Shown here piece after piece: positions 27,044-34,538 of a DNA stretch of 64,000 bases (within the stretch, counting starts at the first letter, position 1; each line of letters opens with the position of its first letter). This DNA is from Brevundimonas huaxiensis (GTDB lineage: Bacteria; Pseudomonadota; Alphaproteobacteria; Caulobacterales; Caulobacteraceae). The stretch lies in contig NZ_JABBJE010000007.1 of the NCBI RefSeq assembly GCF_014218725.1, forward strand, positions 1-64,000, read 5' to 3'. The position numbers were made by a program, and so were the translations under genes. The notes beneath the pieces were generated by a model, which was not told the DNA's origin, did not search any database, and saw only the letters and a list, made by a program, of their open reading frames with translations.

Positions 27044-28198
27044 GTGACCCACGCCGTCATCGCCTCAACCGGCCTCTTCACCCCCGAACAATCGGTCTCC
27101 AACGCCGAACTGGTCGACAGCTACAACACCTGGGCCGACGGCTGGAACGCGCGCCACGCCGCCCAGATCGAGGCCGGCGAACTGGAGGCCAAGTCGCACT
27201 CCTCGCCCGAGTTCATCGAGAAGGCGTCGGGCATCAAGAGCCGGTTCGTGCTGGACAAGGCCGGGATCATCGACCCCGAGCGGATGGCCCCGAACCTGGC
27301 CGAACGCTCCAACGACGAAATCTCGATCCTGGCCGAGATGGCGGTCAAGGCGGCGCGTCAGGCGATCGAGGCGTGGGGCAAGCCGGCCTCGGAAATCGGC
27401 GCCGTCCTGTGCGCCGCATCAAACATGCAGCGCGCCTATCCGGCCATGGCCATCGAGGTTCAGCAGGCCCTGGGCATCGAGGGCTTCGCCTTCGACATGA
27501 ATGTGGCGTGCAGCTCGGCGACCTTCGGCATCAAGACGGCGGCGGACTTCATCGCCGGCGGCTCGGTCAAGGCGGTGCTGATGGTCAATCCGGAGGTCTG
27601 CTCGGCCCACCTGAACTTCACCGATCGCGACAGCCATTTCATCTTCGGCGACGTGGCCACCGCGGTGATCGTGGAGTCGTCGGATACGGCGGGACCCGGC
27701 GGCTGGGACGTGCTGGGCACGCGGCTGAAGACGACCTTCTCGAACAACATCCGCAACAACTTCGGCTTCTTGAACCGAAACGCGCGCGACACCGCGCATC
27801 TGGACAGCCCCGAGGCCGACGACAGCGTCCAGAACGACAAGCTGTTCATCCAGCAGGGCCGCAAGGTTTTCCGCGACGTGGTGCCGATGGTGTCGGACAT
27901 GATCGTGGATCACGCCGGCGAACTGGGCCTGGATCCGCATGAGCTAAAGCGGCTGTGGCTGCACCAGGCCAACATCAACATGAACACGATGATCGGCAAG
28001 AAGGTGCTGGGTCGCGAACCCTCGGCGGATGAGAACGTCATCATCCTGGACGAATACGCCAACACCTCCTCGGCCGGGTCAATCATCGCCTTCCACCTGC
28101 ACAACGACGGGTTCGAGGCGGGCGATACGGGGTTGATCTGCAGCTTCGGCGCCGGCTATTCGGCCGGGACGGTGTTCGTCAGGAAGCGCGCCGCCTGA
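27044..28198 (+). CDS. Beta-ketoacyl-ACP synthase III-like enzyme
   Basis: A 384-residue thiolase-fold condensing enzyme. The catalytic triad is visible as Cys in DMNVACSSATFGIKTA, His in LWLHQANINMN and Asn in EYANTSSAGS, and the C-terminal GAGYSAGTVFV is typical. It is longer than FabH (about 320 residues), so it belongs to the extended FabH-like group and may use a special primer. GTG 27044 is the proposed start; the open frame extends back to 26966 overlapping kpsC, and the ribosome site is weak. It probably acts in fatty-acid or related lipid synthesis. Confidence 0.85.
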   Translation: MTHAVIASTGLFTPEQSVSNAELVDSYNTWADGWNARHAAQIEAGELEAKSHSSPEFIEKASGIKSRFVLDKAGIIDPERMAPNLAERSNDEISILAEMAVKAARQAIEAWGKPASEIGAVLCAASNMQRAYPAMAIEVQQALGIEGFAFDMNVACSSATFGIKTAADFIAGGSVKAVLMVNPEVCSAHLNFTDRDSHFIFGDVATAVIVESSDTAGPGGWDVLGTRLKTTFSNNIRNNFGFLNRNARDTAHLDSPEADDSVQNDKLFIQQGRKVFRDVVPMVSDMIVDHAGELGLDPHELKRLWLHQANINMNTMIGKKVLGREPSADENVIILDEYANTSSAGSIIAFHLHNDGFEAGDTGLICSFGAGYSAGTVFVRKRAA

Positions 28199-28202
28199 AG
28201 CC

Positions 28203-28664
28203 CTAAAGCCGGGGCAGGAACAGGACGAAGTCCAGGCTCCACAGCCCCGGTCCATTGGCGATCAGCCAGATCAGAATGACCATCAGCAGGGTCTCGGGCA
28301 GATCGAAATAGCTGGAGAGGCGATAGCCGAGGCTGGTCCCCTCCACCGACTTTGACGCCACGGTCACCAGGGCGACCAGGCTGATAATCAGCAGCACCAG
28401 GGCCGCGAAGCTGGTGAACAGACCCATGATCAGCAGGGCGCCGAAGGCGAACTCGCACACGGACACGAACTTGGCGGTCTGGCGAGGGGCGGCGATGCCG
28501 GCTTTGACCATCGTCTTCTGCATCTTCTCGGCCTGGGCCGGGGTGAAGAGCTTGTAGAAGCCGGACAGGAAGAACATTCCCCCGACCACGACCCGCGCGA
28601 TCAGGGGCGCGATGTCCATCAGGGCCGGAACGCCCAGGCCGAGGCCGCGATAAAGGTCGTTCAT
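28203..28664 (-). CDS. DoxX-family membrane protein
   Basis: A 153-residue protein with four predicted membrane helices (IARVVVGGMFFLSGFYKLF, then FAFGALLIMGLFTSFAALVL, then LIISLVALVTVA, then TLLMVILIWLIANG). The FLSGFYKL motif in the first helix is typical of DoxX/DoxD-like proteins, whose role is poorly defined and sometimes linked to redox balance. It converges tail to tail with the ketoacyl synthase gene, four bases apart. Confidence 0.85.
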   Translation of the reverse strand: MNDLYRGLGLGVPALMDIAPLIARVVVGGMFFLSGFYKLFTPAQAEKMQKTMVKAGIAAPRQTAKFVSVCEFAFGALLIMGLFTSFAALVLLIISLVALVTVASKSVEGTSLGYRLSSYFDLPETLLMVILIWLIANGPGLWSLDFVLFLPRL

Positions 28665-28705
28665 GGGGCGAAGGCTCCGCTTGGAATGGCGAAGCCTTCA
28701 ATGCC

Positions 28706-29911
28706 CTAGCGACGCGTCGGTTGCCCTGCTGCGGCTTGGGCGGGATGCGTCGCCTTCCATTCCATGGCGCGGCGGATGCGGTTCTCCACGCTGGGGTGAT
28801 CGTAGAACAGGAACTCTTCGATCGCCGACGGCGACGGGGCGCGGTATTCGGCGGTCTTGATCAGGGCCTTGGACAGACCGTCCGGTTCATTGGCGTGAAC
28901 CAGCGAGAAGTGGTCGGCGTCCTCCTCCATCGTGCGGGTCATGGTGGCGAAGACCGGCGTGCCCAGCACGCCCAGGAAGGCCAATACCAAGGCCAGGACC
29001 GGCAAGCCCGCAGGGTCGGAGATGTCGCCCACGCGATCCGCCCTCAAAAGACGATGCGCCACGGGATACAGCCGGTCGGTCAGCCAGAAGGCCAGCACCG
29101 ACAACAGGACCAGAATGCCGACGGTCCAGAGAATGTGCGCCCGGACATAGTGGCCCATCTCGTGGCCGACCACGCCGCGCACCTCGGCCAGATCCGCGCC
29201 CTGTTTGAACATGGTGTCGCTCATCGCCACCCGCGCCGTGCCGAAAAGGCCCGAGACATTGGCGGTGTAGCGGTCGGACTGTTTGGAGCCGTCGTAGATG
29301 AAGATCTTGTCCGACGGCGTGCCGGTCTGTTTGGCCAGGGTCACCACGGCGTCGCGCACCGGCCCGTTCGGCGCGGGCGTATAGGTGTTGAAGATCGGCT
29401 CGATCACCAGGGGCGCGAGCACCAGGCCGATGACGATGAAGGCCGCCGTCACGCCGGCCGCCCAGGCCCACCAGAACCGACGCGCCCGCCGGATCAGGGC
29501 ATAGATCGCCACCAGCAGCAGCGAGGTCGCCACGACCGAGATGGCTGCGCCGATCACGGCCTCGCCCAGCCAGCCGCCCAGGGCCTGTCTGGTCAGCCCA
29601 TACTGTTTTTCTCGCCACCAGCCCTGATAGATCGACCACGGCAGCGTCAGCGCCCAACTCATGGCTGAATAGACCGCGGCGACGACGAAACTGGCCAGGA
29701 TCGGCCGACGACGGCGACGCTCGATCCGGCTGCGGATCGCGACCAGCAGACCAGTGCGCACGATGATCCAGGCGACCAGGGCCGAGACCAGGAAACTCCA
29801 CAGGATCAGCCAGTGCGAACCTTGGGTATAGGCGATGGCCCAGGCCGTTTCCTGGGGCGACAAGGTCGCCAGCCACTGGGCCGTCGCGGCCGCCGGCTCG
29901 AAATTCGTCAT
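28706..29911 (-). CDS. M48-family (Ste24-like) membrane metalloprotease
   Basis: A 401-residue CaaX-type protease with several membrane helices. The zinc site is GVVGHEMGHYVRAH (HExxH) near residue 255, with the third ligand Glu in TMEEDADHFSL. The C-terminal FYDHPSVENRIRRAMEWK is also typical of the family. The preferred ATG at 29911 has GGGAG six bases upstream; the frame continues to 29935. It probably takes part in inner-membrane protein quality control. Confidence 0.92.
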   Translation of the reverse strand: MTNFEPAAATAQWLATLSPQETAWAIAYTQGSHWLILWSFLVSALVAWIIVRTGLLVAIRSRIERRRRRPILASFVVAAVYSAMSWALTLPWSIYQGWWREKQYGLTRQALGGWLGEAVIGAAISVVATSLLLVAIYALIRRARRFWWAWAAGVTAAFIVIGLVLAPLVIEPIFNTYTPAPNGPVRDAVVTLAKQTGTPSDKIFIYDGSKQSDRYTANVSGLFGTARVAMSDTMFKQGADLAEVRGVVGHEMGHYVRAHILWTVGILVLLSVLAFWLTDRLYPVAHRLLRADRVGDISDPAGLPVLALVLAFLGVLGTPVFATMTRTMEEDADHFSLVHANEPDGLSKALIKTAEYRAPSPSAIEEFLFYDHPSVENRIRRAMEWKATHPAQAAAGQPTRR

Positions 29912-30047
29912 GGTTTTCTCCCTTGCGAGAACCAAACCGCGCGACCCGCGTTATGTCAGGTTAATTCGCATCCATGATGATTCTCGCCCGGCCACGCTTG
30001 AATCTTTCACGACTTTTTGTCACCCATTCTCCTGTCGAGAACAGGGG

Positions 30048-30317
30048 ATGTCCCAGATGGCTCACAAGACGCCCAAGCAGGTCCTGGAAAGCTTGGCTCA
30101 TGATATCGCCACCGTGTTGAAGAGCATGGGTGGCTCGGCGCATCAGAACATGGTGGTCGATTGCGTGGCGGCGATGAAGCGCCAGCGCGGCGAGGCGGTC
30201 AATCCGCCCGATCTTCGCCAGAAGATCATCGAGACCTTCGAATACTATCGCGACTGGTTCGTCCGCCCGTTCGGCGAAGGCTCGCAGCGCTGGGCCCTGG
30301 CCGGCGACTTCGGCTGA
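30048..30317 (+). CDS. Small conserved-looking protein of unknown function
   Basis: An 89-residue soluble protein starting MSQMAHKTPKQVLESLAHDI; an alternative ATG at 30057 has GGGG nine bases upstream. It is mostly helical and basic, with FEYYRDWFVRPFGEGSQRWA near the C-terminus. It is divergent from the M48 protease gene and followed by a terminator hairpin. I do not recognise the family. Confidence 0.65.
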   Translation: MSQMAHKTPKQVLESLAHDIATVLKSMGGSAHQNMVVDCVAAMKRQRGEAVNPPDLRQKIIETFEYYRDWFVRPFGEGSQRWALAGDFG

Positions 30318-30339
30318 TTTCCCTATCCTGAACGAAAAA

Positions 30340-30363
30340 GGCGCGCTCCTCGCGGAGCGCGCC
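30340..30363. terminator. Terminator hairpin
   Basis: GGCGCGCTCC pairs exactly with GGAGCGCGCC around a four-base loop. It lies between the small gene ending at 30317 and the outer-membrane protein ending at 30390, so it may serve both. An A-run just before it acts as a T-run for the minus-strand gene. Confidence 0.75.
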
Positions 30364-30389
30364 TTCGTTGTTAGGACTGATCGATCCGA

Positions 30390-30917
30390 TCAGAAGCGAC
30401 GGATGTAGCTGACCGAATAGGCGTCGGCTTCACCACCGTTGTCGCGGTAGTCGCGACGGGTCCAGTCGGCGCGCACGCCGTTGACGCCGTCCAGGTAGTA
30501 GTTGGCGCCGGCGCCGTAGTTCCAGCTGTCACCGCCCACGTCGGTGTTGGCGCCGGGGAACTTCTGCTTCAGCTCGGTGTGGCCGTAGCCGCCGCGTGCG
30601 AACAGTTCCAGCTTGTCAGAGACCGGCACCTTGCCGACCACGTAACCGGCGGCGTCCCACTCGTGTTTGATCTCGCCATCGACGCCCGCGACGGTGAAGT
30701 CGTCATGCTTCACGCCGACCGAGGCTTCGGTTTCCACAGCGATGTAACGGTTGAGGTTGACGCCGAGACGACCGGTGACGGCGCCCGTCGTTGCATTGTC
30801 GCCTTCAAGATGAGTGTAGCCCAACGAGCCGTAACCACGCGGCTCAGGATTGGTTTGAGCAAAGGCCGGAGCGGCGATTGCGGAAACGGCGACAGCAGCG
30901 AGAAGAATGTTACGCAT
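30390..30917 (-). CDS. Small outer-membrane beta-barrel protein
   Basis: A 175-residue precursor with signal peptide MRNILLAAVAVSAIAAPAFA. Alternating strands follow (GYGSLGYTHLEGD, GRLGVNLNRYIAVETEASVG, LFARGGYGHTEL, WNYGAGANYYLDGVNG), and the protein ends in SVSYIRRF with a terminal Phe. This fits an eight-stranded OmpA/OmpX-type porin-family barrel. The function is unknown. AGGAG lies about 12 bases before the ATG. Confidence 0.82.
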   Translation of the reverse strand: MRNILLAAVAVSAIAAPAFAQTNPEPRGYGSLGYTHLEGDNATTGAVTGRLGVNLNRYIAVETEASVGVKHDDFTVAGVDGEIKHEWDAAGYVVGKVPVSDKLELFARGGYGHTELKQKFPGANTDVGGDSWNYGAGANYYLDGVNGVRADWTRRDYRDNGGEADAYSVSYIRRF

Positions 30918-31096
30918 TGTTTCTTATTAACTCCTAGATGTGATGACCGAGCCGATCATCAGCCCCATCCAGCGAGTGCTTAAATAGGTCAGCGCCTCAT
31001 CTGTTCCAGAGGCGCGAAAACACGACGAATGCCTGTGGACGCCGGGACACATACAGCGTTCCGTCAAGATCGGCGACTTTGTGGCGCCGCAGCATA

Positions 31097-31124
31097 AAGG
31101 GCGGCCTCGACCGAGACCGCCCTT
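31097..31124 (-). terminator. Terminator hairpin after ppdK
   Basis: AAGGGCGG pairs with CCGCCCTT, with an inner CTC/GAG stem, 26 bases after the ppdK stop on the minus strand. The bases between it and the barrel gene (30918-31096) show no gene. Confidence 0.6.
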
Positions 31125-31149
31125 CTTGGGTTCGTCCTGCAGAGAAGGC

Positions 31150-33831
31150 CTAGCGGTCCTTCTCGCGCTCCACGTTCAGCGCGGCTTGGGCCGCCGCCAG
31201 ACGGGCGATCGGCACGCGATAGGGCGAGCAGGAGACGTAATCCAGACCGGCCTGTTCGCAGAAGGCGATCGAGGACGGGTCGCCGCCATGCTCGCCGCAG
31301 ATGCCCAGCTTGACCTCGGGCCGGACCTTGCGCCCGCGCTCAGCGGCGATCTCGATCAGGCCGCCCACGCCGTCCTGGTCCAACCGCACGAAGGGGTCGG
31401 TCTCGAAGATGCCCTTGTCCAGATAGGCCTGCAGGAACCGGCCGGAATCGTCGCGCGAAATGCCGAACGTCGTCTGGGTCAGATCGTTGGTGCCGAAGCT
31501 GAAGAACTGGGCGTATTCGGCCAGGTCGCCTGCACGGATGGCGGCGCGGGGCAGTTCGATCATCGTGCCGACTAGATAGTCGAGGCTCTGGCCCGTCTCC
31601 TCGAACACCGCCTTGGCCGTGCGGTCGGTCAGCTCGCGCAGATATTTCATCTCCAGGCCCAGGGCGACCAGCGGGTGCATGATCTCCGGCAGGGGCGCGG
31701 CGCCCGACTTCTGCTTGACCTCCAGCGCCGCCTCGATGATGGCGCGGACCTGCATCTCGTAGATTTCGGGATAGGCGACGCCCAGGCGGCAGCCGCGGTG
31801 GCCCAGCATCGGGTTGGTCTCGTGCAGTTCCTTGGCGCGGCGCTTCAGCTTTTCGGCGTCAATGCCCGACGAGGCGGCCAGGGCGTCGATATCTTCCTCG
31901 GTGTGGGGAATGAACTCGTGCAGCGGCGGGTCCAGCAAGCGCACTGTCACCGGCAGTCCGGCCATGATCTCGAACAGTTCGACGAAGTCCGACTTCTGGA
32001 ACGGCGCGATCTTGGCCAGCGCTGCACGACGGCCCTTCTCGTCGTCGGCCAGGATCATCTCGCGCACGGCGGCGATCCGGGTGTCGTCGAAGAACATATG
32101 CTCGGTGCGGCACAGGCCGATGCCCTCTGCGCCGAAGCCGCGCGCGGTCTTGGCGTCCAGCGGGGTCTCGGCGTTGGCGCGGACCTTCAGGCGGCGCACC
32201 TTGTCGGCCCAGCCCATCAGGGTCTGGAAGTCGCCGGTCAGTTCGGGCTCGATCATCGGCACGGCCCCGTCCAGCACCTCGCCCTTGGAGCCGTCGATGG
32301 TGATGACCTCGCCGGCCTTGAAGGTGCGGCCGCGCGCGGTGAACACGCCCTTGGCCTCGTCGATGTGGATCTCGCCGGCGCCGGAGACGCAGGCCCGGCC
32401 CATGCCGCGCGCCACGACGGCGGCGTGGCTGGTCATGCCGCCGCGGGCGGTGACGATGCCGCGCGCCGCATGCATGCCGTGGATGTCTTCGGGGCTGGTC
32501 TCTTCGCGCACCAGGATGACCGCTTCGCCCAGACCCGACATGCGCTCGGCCTCGTCGGCGTCGAAGACGATCTTGCCGGTCGCAGCGCCGGGCGAGGCCG
32601 GCAGGCCGGCGGCGACGACGGTGCGCGCCGCATCGGGGTCCAGCGTCGGGTGCAGCAGCTGGTCCAGCGCCGACGGCTCGACCCGGCTGATGGCCTCTTC
32701 CTCAGAGATCACGCCCTCGGCGGCGAGGTCCACGGCGACCTTCAACGCCGACTTGGCCGTGCGTTTGCCGTTGCGCGTCTGCAGCATCCATAGGCGGCCC
32801 TGTTCGACCGTGAACTCGATGTCCTGCATGTCGCGGTAGTGGCTTTCCAGCTTGCCGACGACGTCGACGAACTGGGCGAACACCTCAGGCATGGCCTCTT
32901 CCATCGAGGGGGCGGTCTCGCCCATCTCCTCGCGGCCGATCTTGGTCAGGGACTGCGGCGTGCGGATGCCGGCGACCACGTCCTCGCCCTGGGCGTTGAT
33001 TAGGAACTCGCCGTACAGGCGCGCCTCGCCGGTCGAGGGGTTGCGGGTGAAGGCCACGCCGGTCGCCGACGTCTCGCCCATATTGCCGAACACCATCGAC
33101 TGGACGTTGACGGCCGTGCCCCAGCTTTCGGGAATGTCGTGCATCCGGCGATAGAATTTCGCCCGGTCGTTCATCCAGCTTTCGAACACGGCGCCCACGG
33201 CGCCCCACAGCTGGTCCTTGGGATCCTGCGGGAAGGCGTGACCCAGTTCACGCTCGACCACGGCCTTGTAGTCGGCGACCACCTTCTCCCAGTCGGCGGC
33301 GGTTAGGTCGGTGTCGACCGTGACGCCCAGGCGATCCTTGTGCTGGTCCAGCACCTCTTCGAAATCGTCGTGGCTGAGGCCCAGCACGACGTTGGAATAC
33401 ATGGTGATGAAGCGGCGATAGCTATCGAAGGCGAAGCGACGGTCGCCCGACAGCTTGGCCAGACCCTCGACCGTCTGGTCGTTCAGGCCCAGGTTCAGCA
33501 CCGTGTCCATCATGCCCGGCATGGACGCCCGCGCGCCCGACCGCACCGACACCAGCAGCGGGTTATCGACATCGCCGAAGGTCTTGCCGACCACGCCCTC
33601 GACCTTGGCCAAGGCGGCCTGGACCTGGGCGTCCAGATCGGCCGGATAGGTCTCGTTGTTGGCGTAATAGTGGGTGCAGACCTCGGTGGTGACGGTGAAG
33701 CCCGGAGGAACCGGCAGACCCAGCGACGACATTTCCGCCAGATTGGCGCCCTTGCCGCCAAGAAGGTTCTTCATCGACGCGTCGCCGTCGGCGGAGCCTC
33801 CGCCGAAGCCGTACACCCACTGAGTCATCAT
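31150..33831 (-). CDS. ppdK: Pyruvate, phosphate dikinase
   Basis: An 893-residue enzyme interconverting pyruvate, ATP and phosphate with PEP, AMP and pyrophosphate. The N-terminal ATP-grasp domain begins WVYGFGGGSADGDASMKNLL and GGKGANLAEMSSLG. The swivelling phosphohistidine domain has TARGGMTSHAAVVARGMG. The C-terminal PEP/pyruvate barrel ends with KLGICGEHGGDPSSI, holding the catalytic Cys. The start is ATG 33831 or the next ATG at 33828; AGGG lies just upstream, and the longer open frame lacks homology. It serves gluconeogenesis or C4 metabolism. Confidence 0.96.
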   Translation of the reverse strand: MMTQWVYGFGGGSADGDASMKNLLGGKGANLAEMSSLGLPVPPGFTVTTEVCTHYYANNETYPADLDAQVQAALAKVEGVVGKTFGDVDNPLLVSVRSGARASMPGMMDTVLNLGLNDQTVEGLAKLSGDRRFAFDSYRRFITMYSNVVLGLSHDDFEEVLDQHKDRLGVTVDTDLTAADWEKVVADYKAVVERELGHAFPQDPKDQLWGAVGAVFESWMNDRAKFYRRMHDIPESWGTAVNVQSMVFGNMGETSATGVAFTRNPSTGEARLYGEFLINAQGEDVVAGIRTPQSLTKIGREEMGETAPSMEEAMPEVFAQFVDVVGKLESHYRDMQDIEFTVEQGRLWMLQTRNGKRTAKSALKVAVDLAAEGVISEEEAISRVEPSALDQLLHPTLDPDAARTVVAAGLPASPGAATGKIVFDADEAERMSGLGEAVILVREETSPEDIHGMHAARGIVTARGGMTSHAAVVARGMGRACVSGAGEIHIDEAKGVFTARGRTFKAGEVITIDGSKGEVLDGAVPMIEPELTGDFQTLMGWADKVRRLKVRANAETPLDAKTARGFGAEGIGLCRTEHMFFDDTRIAAVREMILADDEKGRRAALAKIAPFQKSDFVELFEIMAGLPVTVRLLDPPLHEFIPHTEEDIDALAASSGIDAEKLKRRAKELHETNPMLGHRGCRLGVAYPEIYEMQVRAIIEAALEVKQKSGAAPLPEIMHPLVALGLEMKYLRELTDRTAKAVFEETGQSLDYLVGTMIELPRAAIRAGDLAEYAQFFSFGTNDLTQTTFGISRDDSGRFLQAYLDKGIFETDPFVRLDQDGVGGLIEIAAERGRKVRPEVKLGICGEHGGDPSSIAFCEQAGLDYVSCSPYRVPIARLAAAQAALNVEREKDR

Positions 33832-33972
33832 GCAATCCCTGAGCTTTTCGGATCGTCCGGCGGGTTGGCCCCGCTCGCACATGCAGCATGATCTAGCGCG
33901 TGAGAGCGGCCTTGACCATTGCGGATGTAACAATGCGTGAGCGGATGCGCGGTTTCCTTGACGCCTGCGTCT

Positions 33973-34414
33973 CCTCCCCATTTCATGGGGAGGGGGCTCG
34001 TAGCGCAGCGGAGAGACCGAGGGGCTCTTGACGCACGAAGGCTCCGTCTCGCGCGCCCGCATCCTGCGCCGCGCAATGACTCCGCCCGAGGCCCGACTGT
34101 GGGTCCACCTGCGCCGCCGCGCGCTGGGTGGGCTGAAATTTCGCCGTCAGCATCCGGCGGGTGTCTATGTGCTCGACTTCTATTGCGCCGAGGCGATGCT
34201 CGCCGTCGAGGTGGATGGCGAAAGCCATGAAGGCCGAGGCGAACACGACGCCCGGCGCACGCGCTGGCTTGCGACCCAGGGCATTGCGGTCATCCGCGTC
34301 TCAGCCGAACAGGTGCGAACGGACCTGGGTGACGTGGTCGCTTTCATCGCCGACAGGCGGAGAGACCGAATCCAAGGCTGAAACACCCTGTCTCCTCCCC
34401 ATGAAATGGGGAGG
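33973..34414. mobile_element. IS-like unit: DUF559 gene between perfect 21-bp inverted repeats
   Basis: Left end 33973-33993 and right end 34394-34414 are exact reverse complements over 21 bases: arms CCTCCCCAT and ATGGGGAGG around a TTC (left) or GAA (right) core. Each end is therefore nearly palindromic. A 13-base direct repeat, GCGGAGAGACCGA, lies inside each end at 34008 and 34357. The enclosed gene encodes a DUF559 nuclease-like protein. A related gene-less unit adjoins it. Mobility is inferred; no target duplication could be identified. Confidence 0.55.
34028..34381 (+). CDS. DUF559 (Vsr-like PD-(D/E)XK) protein
   Basis: A 117-residue protein with the DUF559 hallmark: RRAMTPPEARLWVHLRRRAL, then KFRRQHPAGVYVLDFYCAEA, then AVEVDGESHEGRGEHDARRT, and a C-terminal IAVIRVSAEQV. 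The Asp in VLDFYC and the Glu-x-Asp in VEVDG fit the restriction-endonuclease-like fold shared with very-short-patch repair nucleases. The proposed start is TTG 34028, which lies inside the repeat-derived sequence GGGGCTCTTGACG. The role is unknown. It sits between ppdK and glyS and is enclosed by inverted repeats. Confidence 0.8.
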   Translation: MTHEGSVSRARILRRAMTPPEARLWVHLRRRALGGLKFRRQHPAGVYVLDFYCAEAMLAVEVDGESHEGRGEHDARRTRWLATQGIAVIRVSAEQVRTDLGDVVAFIADRRRDRIQG

Positions 34415-34524
34415 TGGCGCGGCGCGCTTGCGCCGTGACGGAGGGGTTCTTCACCGTGTCGCAGCCGTGTGACGTCAGGAGCCCCTCCACCGCTACGCGG
34501 TCCCCCTCCCCACAAGTGGGGAGG
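34394..34524. repeat. Gene-less palindrome-bounded repeat related to the DUF559 unit
   Basis: Bounded by the 34394-34414 repeat and by CCTCCCCACAAGTGGGGAGG at 34505-34524. Read on the minus strand from 34524, the palindrome is followed by GGGACCGCGTAGCGG and then GGAGGGGCTCCTGACG. The left end of the DUF559 unit has the same order on the plus strand (palindrome, GTAGCG, GAGGGGCTCTTGACG). The two are therefore members of one repeat family, in opposite orientation. Confidence 0.6.
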
Positions 34525-34538
34525 AGACGATGCGGCCC

